From Candidatus Woesearchaeota archaeon (lineage in GTDB: Archaea > Nanobdellota > Nanobdellia > Woesearchaeales > WJIZ01), in NCBI GenBank assembly GCA_018303575.1, contig JAGVXW010000050.1:1-6504 (forward strand): a DNA stretch of 6,504 nt, written 5' to 3'. How positions within the stretch are numbered: position 1 is the stretch's first letter; each line of letters begins with the position of its first letter. The notes under the pieces were generated by a model, which searched no databases, was not told the origin of the DNA, and worked only from the letters and a program-made list of their open reading frames with translations. Both the position numbers and the translations under genes were made by a program. This document shows, in pieces, positions 1 to 5,087 of this stretch.

Positions 1-461
1 TAGAAAAACAAGCTATAAACCCGTTCATCCTCTTTGTCATAGAAGTGCGCCTTCAAGGTCGCCTCGTGCTTCATGCCCATCTTCTCATAAAATGATTGCG
101 CCCGCTTGTTCGACTCGTGCGTCATCAAATATAGCTTCCTGAGCTTCTTCCCTTCTTTCTCGTATTCCTTCCTTGCGTCGTCGATGAGCGCCCCGAACAA
201 CTGCCGGGAAACTCCCTTCCCGCGGAATTCAGGCAGCACCGCGATCCTGTCCAGCTCAATGAGCCCGTGCTTCGGCAACCCGTGCATAGTCCAGGTCACC
301 AGGCCGACAATCTTGCCATCAGCATCCGCCACGATGTAACGCACTCCCCTCTTCCGCTCGGAAAGGAAAACGCCCTTCGCCTCGTCAAGGGAATCGAGAT
401 TATAGCCAGACTTCAGCACTTTCGCGATGGCGCCGGCGTCAGACAATTTTGCGGGTCTCAT
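1..461 (-). CDS. GNAT-family N-acetyltransferase (3' end at or beyond window edge)
   Basis: Predicted acetyl-CoA-dependent N-acetyltransferase of the GNAT fold; substrate unknown. 153 residues are readable from the ATG at 461 down to position 3. Motif A is seen at about residues 69-90 (ELDRIAVLPEFRGKGVSRQL), with the R-G-K-G-V-S pyrophosphate-binding loop at 80-85; Ser85 stands where Gly or Ala is more usual. A motif-B-like ESNKRAQSFYEKMGM follows at 116-130. The next codon begins TA, so it is either a stop or Tyr; at 153 residues the protein already has normal GNAT length and may end there. The start is fixed by a stop codon three codons upstream in frame and by an ATGA overlap with the preceding small ORF, which points to coupled translation with that ORF and glmS. 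An amino-sugar acetyltransferase is possible from context; protein or small-molecule acetylation is equally compatible with the sequence. Confidence 0.88.
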   Translation of the reverse strand, partial: MRPAKLSDAGAIAKVLKSGYNLDSLDEAKGVFLSERKRGVRYIVADADGKIVGLVTWTMHGLPKHGLIELDRIAVLPEFRGKGVSRQLFGALIDDARKEYEKEGKKLRKLYLMTHESNKRAQSFYEKMGMKHEATLKAHFYDKEDERVYSLFF

Positions 462-583
462 GCGATCTTATCCGATCTTTTATCTTTTGAGTTGTTCCAA
501 TCCTTTTTGAGAGATTCCTCAGAAGCGATCATAGTGAGTAGGCTTTCCTGAAACTCATCCTTGCCTTTCATCCTATTTTTCAT
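458..583 (-). CDS. 41-residue small protein between glmS and the GNAT gene
   Basis: A short ORF, not recognised as a named family. Its ATG (583-581) overlaps the glmS TGA (582-580), and its TGA (460-458) overlaps the acetyltransferase ATG (461-459). These are ATGA junctions at both ends, typical of translationally coupled operon genes. The product starts MKNRMKGKDEFQESLLTM and continues through a charged helix-like stretch containing SEESLKKDW to a lysine-rich tail ending SDKIA. A second in-frame ATG lies at 571-569, four codons in, after AGG. The E-S-L-x-K-D-W pattern resembles the C-terminal tails of small VapB-like antitoxin proteins, but no toxin gene adjoins it and this resemblance is from memory only. 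No membrane segment or signal peptide is present. It could instead be a spacer that merely carries ribosomes from glmS to the acetyltransferase, but the unbroken frame and the two exact overlaps favour a real gene. Confidence 0.62.
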   Translation of the reverse strand: MKNRMKGKDEFQESLLTMIASEESLKKDWNNSKDKRSDKIA

Positions 584-2394
584 TCCACCGTCACGCTCTT
601 CGCAAGATTTTTCGGCTTGTCCGGGTCGAAGCCGCGTTCAACCGCGACATAATAAGACAGCAGCTGCAAAGGCAGCACGGCAAGTAACGGATTCAACAAA
701 TAGGAATTCCGCGGCACGCGAAGAATCTCGTCGGCAGTGCCGTTCACCTCCTTGTCCCCCTTCGACGCTATAGCGATGATATGCCCGCCGCGCGACTTCA
801 CCTCTTGGATGTTGCTCAGGACTTTCTTGTACGTCCGGTCGTCCTTTGTCACGATGAACACAACAGGCATTTCCTTGTCCACTAAAGCGATCGGCCCATG
901 CTTCATCTCGGCCGCAGGATATCCTTCGGCGTGGATGTAGCTCACTTCCTTCAGCTTCAGTGCGCCTTCGAGGGCGATGGGATAATTGATCCCCCTTCCC
1001 AAGTAAAGCGCGTTGCTTCTCGTGGCGAACCTCTTCGCCAGCTTCCTGATCTCCTCGCGCTCGTCAAGGATCTGTTGTATCTGCAGGGGCAGCAGCCTCA
1101 AATCCCGGATTCTGTTCCTCACTTGCTGCTCATCGAGGAGATGCCTTCTCCAGCCAAAATGAATAGTCAAGAGATACAGCATGATCACCTGGCCAACGAA
1201 AGCTTTGGTGCTCGCCACCCCGATCTCAGGCCCGGCCTTGGTATACAAGACAACATCCGCTTCCCGCGCGATCGAGCTTCCAACAGCGTTCACGATCGCC
1301 AGCACGGTGGCCCCCTTCTCCTTCGCCTCGCGCATCGCAGCTAAGGTATCGGCAGTCTCGCCGCTTTGGGAAATCGCCACCACCAGTGTCCCCGTGTCGA
1401 TGATAGGATTCCGGTATCTGAATTCGGAAGCGTACTCCACCTCGGTTGGAATCCGAGCCACTTCCTCGAGCATGAATTCCCCGATCAGCCCGGAGTGCCA
1501 GCTGGTCCCGCACGCAACGATGATGATCCTTTTGACATCAAGCAGCTGTTCGATCTCGGGGATCAGCACCTCATGGTCGCTTATCCTGCCTTCAGTCGTC
1601 TCTGTCACGGCGAAGGGCTGCTCAAAGATTTCCTTCAGCATATAATGCGGGAAGCCCCCTTTTTCCGCTTGCGCTGCGTCCCACGTGATATGGTGAACAT
1701 CAGGCCTGAGCTTCTTTCCCGTCTTCTCAAAAAGCTCAACTCCCGTGGCAGTGAGCGTGGCCACTTCCTGGTTCTTCAGGTAGACGACCTCCCGTGTATG
1801 AGCCAGCACAGCCGGCACGTCAGAAGCCACGAAATTCTCACCCTTCCCGACTCCAATGATCAGCGGGCATTCATTCCTCGAGGCCACGATGGTGCCCGGC
1901 TCTTTGGAAGAAAGGACAGCAAAAGCGTACGCCCCCTCCAGCTCCTTGAGCGCTGCTAGCACCGCATCCTTGAGGCTGCCGCGATAATGCGAATCAATGA
2001 GATGCGCAATCACTTCCGTGTCGGTCTCGGTCTCAAAGTGGTAGCCCTTCGCCTCCAGTCGAGCTTTCACGTCAGAGAAATTCTCGATGATGCCGTTGTG
2101 CACGAGAGAGATGCCGTTCTTCAGGCTGACATGGGGGTGCGCGTTCTTCTGCGTCACTCCGCCGTGCGTCGCCCACCTGCAGTGCGCTATTCCCACTGTC
2201 CCTCCAACAGAGCTCAGCGCGACTTTCCGCTCGATCTCTTCGATCTTCCCGACATCCTTCCGGATCTCGATCTCGCCATTGTTGATTGTCGCGATGCCGG
2301 CGGAATCATAGCCGCGGTACTCCAGCTTCTTCAGCCCTTCGACAAGCAAGGGCCCCGCCTGACGGTTTCCGACATACCCAAAGATGCCGCACAT
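580..2394 (-). CDS. glmS: Glutamine--fructose-6-phosphate aminotransferase (isomerizing), GlmS/GFAT
   Basis: Cytoplasmic enzyme converting fructose-6-phosphate and glutamine to glucosamine-6-phosphate and glutamate, the first step towards UDP-GlcNAc. The 604-residue protein is full length (E. coli GlmS is 609). The N-terminal glutaminase domain (about 1-240) starts MCGIFGYVG, with Cys2 as nucleophile after Met removal, and shows EYRGYDSAG (25-33), HCRWATHGG (71-79), HNGIIENF (99-106) and ETDTEVIAHL (123-132). Cys72 replaces the usual Thr/Ser before RWATHG. Two SIS isomerase domains follow: CGTSWHSG (295-302) and SQSGETADT (342-350), then GRGINYPIALEGALKLKEVS and AEMKHGPIAL with His499. The C-terminal tail NLAKSVTVE, with Lys599, is intact. 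The gene follows the winged-helix regulator after 25 nt and overlaps the next small ORF by ATGA. A TATA box 22 nt before the ATG suggests its own leaderless promoter. No glmS ribozyme is apparent upstream. Confidence 0.97.
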   Translation of the reverse strand: MCGIFGYVGNRQAGPLLVEGLKKLEYRGYDSAGIATINNGEIEIRKDVGKIEEIERKVALSSVGGTVGIAHCRWATHGGVTQKNAHPHVSLKNGISLVHNGIIENFSDVKARLEAKGYHFETETDTEVIAHLIDSHYRGSLKDAVLAALKELEGAYAFAVLSSKEPGTIVASRNECPLIIGVGKGENFVASDVPAVLAHTREVVYLKNQEVATLTATGVELFEKTGKKLRPDVHHITWDAAQAEKGGFPHYMLKEIFEQPFAVTETTEGRISDHEVLIPEIEQLLDVKRIIIVACGTSWHSGLIGEFMLEEVARIPTEVEYASEFRYRNPIIDTGTLVVAISQSGETADTLAAMREAKEKGATVLAIVNAVGSSIAREADVVLYTKAGPEIGVASTKAFVGQVIMLYLLTIHFGWRRHLLDEQQVRNRIRDLRLLPLQIQQILDEREEIRKLAKRFATRSNALYLGRGINYPIALEGALKLKEVSYIHAEGYPAAEMKHGPIALVDKEMPVVFIVTKDDRTYKKVLSNIQEVKSRGGHIIAIASKGDKEVNGTADEILRVPRNSYLLNPLLAVLPLQLLSYYVAVERGFDPDKPKNLAKSVTVE

Positions 2395-2416
2395 AAGAAA
2401 AATGACTGCCCCGCCC

Positions 2417-2425
2417 TATTTAAAA
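2417..2425 (-). promoter_or_regulatory. TATA box of glmS, leaderless promoter
   Basis: On the minus strand the box reads TTTTAAATA, close to the archaeal TATA consensus. Its 3' edge lies 22 nt before the A of the glmS ATG, so transcription starting about 26 nt from the box centre would begin at or next to the ATG. No Shine-Dalgarno sequence precedes the start. The TAA stop codon of the upstream winged-helix gene lies inside the box. Inferred from position and sequence; no start site has been measured. Confidence 0.7.
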
Positions 2426-2761
2426 CTTGTCGGCTTCTGTCTCAAGAAGCTCCTGCTCCTTGGCCCTCTTCCTGGGTGATTCTAGTGTAAGAAGCCTATC
2501 CAGTTCAATGAGCTTTTTGATTTTCGGGTTCGAGTCATTAAGCTTGAAAAGCTTGGCTTTTCCTATGGTTCGTGTCGGAACAAGAACTTCATGCTCAATG
2601 AGCGAATCCCAGATGCGGTATAAGGTCGCCCTTCCTACATGGGCGTTGTCGGCAAGGTCGCTGATGCAGAAATCAAGGCCCTCAATGGAAAGAAGATAGT
2701 CCAAGACCCGCGCCATCGGAGAGTCGCCGACAAATCTCAGGAAAATCGATTGTTCTCTCAT
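2420..2761 (-). CDS. Winged helix-turn-helix transcriptional regulator
   Basis: A 113-residue DNA-binding protein, probably a local regulator. The N-terminus MREQSIFLRFVGDSPMARVL leads into a predicted winged-helix domain. ISDLADNAHVGRATLYRIWD (33-52) reads as helix-turn-helix with recognition helix around RATLYRIWDSL, and VLVPTRTIGKAKLFKLND (59-76) as the beta wing. The tail (about 80-113: IKKLIELDRLLTLE, then a charged Lys/Arg/Glu segment) looks helical and might dimerise. Similar short regulators with GDSP near the N-terminus are, as I recall, common in archaea; no target is known to me. It sits directly upstream of glmS with 25 nt between them, facing away from a second small winged-helix-like gene. 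A TATA box and an inverted repeat upstream of its start suggest autoregulation. The start is supported by TATA spacing that places transcription initiation within a few nt of the ATG. Confidence 0.88.
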   Translation of the reverse strand: MREQSIFLRFVGDSPMARVLDYLLSIEGLDFCISDLADNAHVGRATLYRIWDSLIEHEVLVPTRTIGKAKLFKLNDSNPKIKKLIELDRLLTLESPRKRAKEQELLETEADKF

Positions 2762-2785
2762 GTGATATAGAAAGGGAACACTTCC

Positions 2786-2796
2786 TTATAAATATT
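2786..2796 (-). promoter_or_regulatory. TATA box of the winged-helix regulator gene
   Basis: The minus strand reads AATATTTATAAGG here, with TTTATAA as the core. The box centre is about 29 nt from the A of the ATG at 2761, so the predicted transcript begins 0-3 nt before the start codon. No ribosome-binding site is visible. Confidence 0.65.
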
Positions 2797-2803
2797 TCTA
2801 TTT

Positions 2804-2821
2804 TGAGACAATGATGTCTCA
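2804..2821. promoter_or_regulatory. Inverted repeat, candidate operator
   Basis: TGAGACA-ATGA-TGTCTCA: perfect 7-bp arms around a 4-nt centre. It lies 7 nt upstream of the 2786-2796 box region, and its centre is about 51 bp from the ATG of the winged-helix gene. Dimeric winged-helix proteins bind such sites, so autoregulation by the adjacent gene is a reasonable guess. As a hairpin it is too short and lacks a T-run, so a terminator role is unlikely. Confidence 0.55.
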
Positions 2822-2828
2822 CCGAAGA

Positions 2829-2840
2829 TTTTCCGGAAAA
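2829..2840. promoter_or_regulatory. 12-bp perfect palindrome, candidate second operator
   Basis: TTTTCCGGAAAA is perfectly self-complementary. Its centre is about 22 bp (two helical turns) from the centre of the neighbouring inverted repeat and about 49 bp upstream of the ATG of the plus-strand gene at 2883. It therefore mirrors the placement of the other repeat relative to the opposite promoter. Function is inferred from position only. Confidence 0.42.
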
Positions 2841-2853
2841 AGGAGGCGCACGC

Positions 2854-2860
2854 ATATTAA
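2854..2860 (+). promoter_or_regulatory. TATA-like box of the interrupted plus-strand gene
   Basis: ATATTAA followed by GGGG. Its 3' edge is 22 nt before the A of the ATG at 2883, the same spacing as for glmS and ABCE1, again predicting a leaderless transcript. The match to the TATA consensus is weaker than for the other promoters. Confidence 0.45.
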
Positions 2861-2882
2861 GGGGTGAAAAAGAACCAGGGAT

Positions 2883-3146
2883 ATGTTTTCCACCGAACAA
2901 ATAAAATACAAAAGTATTCATCAATTAGTCCGAAGAGAGAAATGGGGAGGCTCTCATACGGAACACGTTCTTCAAGGGTTGCCTAAGCATCTTTTGGGAA
3001 CAAAAGTTGTCAGAGAAACTCTTAAGGGATGAATCGAAGATGAATGGCTTCTTCCCGCAATGAAAACTGGCGAAATTCATTATTCCCTCAACCCAAGGAA
3101 GATGCAAGAAATAATGCAATTTTACGAGACCCACTTTACGGATTAA
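2883..3146 (+). pseudogene. Small winged-helix-like protein gene with an in-frame TGA
   Basis: One reading frame of 87 sense and nonsense codons, from ATG 2883 to TAA 3144-3146, is broken by a single TGA at 3030-3032. Before it are 49 residues (MFSTEQIKYKSIHQLVRREK, then WGGSHTEHVLQGLPKHLLGT, ending VRETLKG). After it are 37 residues (IEDEWLLPAMKTGEIHYSLN, then PRKMQEIMQFYETHFTD). The two halves read as one compact domain: a helix (VVRETLKGxIEDEWLL) running into a beta wing (TGEIHYSLNP), as in winged-helix proteins. The position of the TGA expects a hydrophobic residue, so a TTA or TTG leucine codon changed to TGA would explain it. TGA is used as a true stop by glmS and the ABC ATPase gene nearby, so recoding is unlikely. 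The frame closes exactly where ABCE1 ends, which supports selection on the full length. Alternatives are a sequencing error, or two separate short products with restart at the in-frame ATG at 3060. Confidence 0.6.
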
Positions 3147-4897
3147 GCTGTATAATAATACTTCCCGCTCGCCTTCTGCTCCCTATCCAGAACGCTCCCT
3201 TCCTTGTTGATTCTCGGCCTTCCGGAATCGGGGTCCCTTCTAAACGTCAGCGCCAGCTCCTTCAGGAACTTCGTCATGCCCTCGCCCATCGGGAACGGCC
3301 CGGTCGCCTTTCCCCGCACCGCTGGCTGGCCCTCGAACACCATCAGCCGCTCGCTCAGATAATCTAAGAACAAGAGATCATGGTCGACCACCATGCAGCT
3401 CTTGCCATACAGGTCCATGAAGTCGCGTATTAATTTCGACACGATCAGCCGCTGCTCGACATCAAGATAGGCGGAGGGCTCGTCCAGCAAATAAAGATCT
3501 GCCTCCTTCGCCAAGCATAAGGCGATCGCGACTCTTTGCAGTTCTCCGCCAGAAAGCTCGTTCACTTTCCTAGTGAGTAAGAATTGCAGTCCAAGCGTCT
3601 CCACAATCTGCGTGTTGTATTTGTCAATCGCATCCCGCAAGACATTCTCCACGAGCTCGTCAGAGGAGCTTTCAAGATACTGCGGCTTGTAACTGACTCT
3701 CACGGACTCTTCGATCTCTCCCGTGTCCGCCTTGTCAACTCCAGCCAGCAGTTTCACGAAGCTCGTCTTCCCTATCCCATTCTCCCCCAGGATTCCAATG
3801 ATGTCCTTGCGGTGGATGCTGCCGCCTTCAGACTCGAGCGAGAATTTGCCGAGCTTTTTCTTGAGCCCAGCCCAGCTCACCTGCACCGTGCTTTCGCCGC
3901 GTCGCGTCTCAGCCCGCTCCTTGAAAGTAATTGCCTTGTCCCGGAAGCGCATGTTCTCGTCCTTCAAATATCCAGATAAATACACATTGATGCCATTCCG
4001 CGTGCTCTTGATTCCGGAGCAGATGCCATAAACCCCTTCCTTGCCATACAATAAGTAGAGCATTTCAGTCATGTAATCTAAGATAATCAAATCGTGCTCG
4101 ACCACCATCACCGCAGTATTCTTGTCAGCCAAGTCCCGGATGAATCTGCTCACTTTCAGCCGCTGTCGGATGTCCAAATAGCTCGACGGCTCGTCAAAAA
4201 AATACACGTCCGCCTTCCTGAGCGCGGTGGCCGCGATCGCGACTCTTTGCAACTCCCCGCCTGATATCTTAGTAATGTCATTCTCCAGAATAGGTGTCAA
4301 TTCTAAAAGTGTAGTAATTTCAGCCAGTTCACCCTTTTCATCCACCTTCTCAAGAACTTTTTTCACCGTCCCTTTGGCAGCTTTCGGAATCAAATCAACT
4401 TGCTGCGGCTTGTAGCTCACTTTGATGGTTTTATTCTTCAGCCGCTCCAGATACGCTTGCGCCTCGCTTCCCTTGAAGAAGGAGATCAAGTCCTCATATT
4501 TTGCTTCTGTCTCCCCGCCCATGTTTGGCATCAGCTGCCCGGAAAGGATCTTCAGCGCAGTCGATTTCCCGATTCCATTCCGTCCAAGGATTCCGACCAC
4601 CTTTCCAAACTGCGGCACCGGCAGATTATACAGATGAAACCCGTTCCTGCCGTAGCGGTGGACAGGCAAAGAAACCAGTTCATCAGGCAGGTTGATGATG
4701 CTGATGCTCCCAGGCGTCGAACGATTGACGCAGATTCCGCAGCCGATGCAGAGCTTCTCATCTATGTCGATCTTCTTGTCAGCGGGGTTGATCGTGATGC
4801 ACGGCTCCCCTCTCCGGTTCACCGGGCACAGGTCCGCCATCAGCTGTGACTCGTGCGGGTTGAACAACTGCCTGTTCACGACCGCTATTCGTGGCAT
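3143..4897 (-). CDS. Ribosome recycling factor ABCE1/Rli1 with a reduced Fe-S domain
   Basis: Soluble twin-ATPase that splits ribosomes after termination together with aRF1 or Pelota, and also acts in initiation. The 584 residues give the family order: Fe-S domain (1-75), NBD1 with Walker A GRNGIGKS (105-112), signature SGGEL (212-216), VYFFDEPSSYLD (231-242) and His268; hinge STRNGINVYLSGYLKDEN (298-315); NBD2 with GENGIGKT (371-378), SGGEL (449-453), LYLLDEPSAYLD (468-479) and His506; and C-terminal hinge FRRDPDSGRPR (552-562). Both catalytic Glu (236, 473) are present. The oddity is the Fe-S domain. The first cysteine motif keeps only Cys24 (CPVN), with Phe12, Ser17 and Met20 at the other three cysteine positions. 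The second keeps CIGCGIC (50-56), but the fourth cysteine position is around Ser60. One cluster is probably absent. The start fits TATA spacing and the family N-terminus (MPRIAVV). The gene is convergent with the interrupted winged-helix-like gene. Confidence 0.96.
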   Translation of the reverse strand: MPRIAVVNRQLFNPHESQLMADLCPVNRRGEPCITINPADKKIDIDEKLCIGCGICVNRSTPGSISIINLPDELVSLPVHRYGRNGFHLYNLPVPQFGKVVGILGRNGIGKSTALKILSGQLMPNMGGETEAKYEDLISFFKGSEAQAYLERLKNKTIKVSYKPQQVDLIPKAAKGTVKKVLEKVDEKGELAEITTLLELTPILENDITKISGGELQRVAIAATALRKADVYFFDEPSSYLDIRQRLKVSRFIRDLADKNTAVMVVEHDLIILDYMTEMLYLLYGKEGVYGICSGIKSTRNGINVYLSGYLKDENMRFRDKAITFKERAETRRGESTVQVSWAGLKKKLGKFSLESEGGSIHRKDIIGILGENGIGKTSFVKLLAGVDKADTGEIEESVRVSYKPQYLESSSDELVENVLRDAIDKYNTQIVETLGLQFLLTRKVNELSGGELQRVAIALCLAKEADLYLLDEPSAYLDVEQRLIVSKLIRDFMDLYGKSCMVVDHDLLFLDYLSERLMVFEGQPAVRGKATGPFPMGEGMTKFLKELALTFRRDPDSGRPRINKEGSVLDREQKASGKYYYTA

Positions 4898-4919
4898 GGT
4901 CCTTACAAAGCGTATTTTG

Positions 4920-4927
4920 TTTTTAAG
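4920..4927 (-). promoter_or_regulatory. TATA box of the ABCE1 gene
   Basis: CTTAAAAA on the minus strand, with 22 nt to the A of the ATG at 4897. This predicts transcription starting at the start codon (leaderless). A GTAAGGACC stretch just before the ATG is only weakly Shine-Dalgarno-like. Confidence 0.58.
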
Positions 4928-5055
4928 GCTTCCGGGAGCGAGAAAAGAGCTGTGGCTACTAAAACCAGGAATGTTTTGTCTTCAGGGTAACGCTCATGGG
5001 GGAAGGAGATGCAGATCCCTATTTAATTTTAATCATGCCTTTCCCCCTCATTAAC

Positions 5056-5063
5056 TTTATATA
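5056..5063 (+). promoter_or_regulatory. TATA box of the ABC exporter operon
   Basis: TTTATATA, a strong archaeal TATA match, 24 nt before the A of the ATG at 5088. The expected start site is within about 2 nt of the ATG. The CGCAAAACCG before the start has no ribosome-binding site, which supports a leaderless message. Confidence 0.72.
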
Positions 5064-5087
5064 CGCTCCTCTCCTATCGCAAAACCG

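Larger units (their letters stand above)
4898..5087. other. Divergent intergenic region between ABCE1 and the exporter operon
   Basis: 190 nt holding the two outward-facing TATA boxes (4920-4927 minus, 5056-5063 plus). In the middle an AT-rich stretch (5020-5033) contains a third TATA-like sequence on the minus strand, 22 nt before an ATG (4997) that opens only a 12-codon frame. An imperfect inverted repeat (GGGGGAAGG at 4998-5006 and CCTTTCCCCC at 5038-5047) surrounds that AT-rich stretch. I see no convincing gene here. Confidence 0.5.

Noticed and set aside
101..112. Walker A proline replaced in both ABCE1 ATPase domains (GRNG, GENG) as a sign of damage
   Set aside because: The human and yeast proteins, as I remember them, also lack proline at these positions, so this is normal family variation. 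The substitutions are at residues 106 and 372 of the protein; the coordinates given here are residue numbers of the first site, not bases.
1366..1959. Long open frame on the plus strand opposite glmS (about 197 codons), and similar frames elsewhere opposite glmS and ABCE1
   Set aside because: They lie wholly within well-supported genes on the other strand, have no promoter or recognisable protein features, and are expected by-products of the codon use of those genes.
2395..2419. glmS ribozyme or riboswitch before glmS
   Set aside because: Only 25 nt separate glmS from the preceding gene and the transcript appears leaderless; there is no space for a ribozyme.
2433..2450. GCTTCT...AGAAGC inverted repeat near the end of the winged-helix gene as a terminator
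   Set aside because: Short 6-bp arms inside coding sequence, with no following T-run; better noted as the context of the TGAGACA half-site.
3030..3032. TGA read as selenocysteine or tryptophan
   Set aside because: The position does not look like a cysteine or tryptophan site, there is no room for an archaeal 3' SECIS element because ABCE1 overlaps the end, and TGA is an ordinary stop in neighbouring genes.
4998..5047. Imperfect inverted repeat of G-rich and C-rich arms as a terminator or operator
   Set aside because: The arms pair only with a bulge and enclose 31 nt; no T-run follows, and neither flanking gene ends here.
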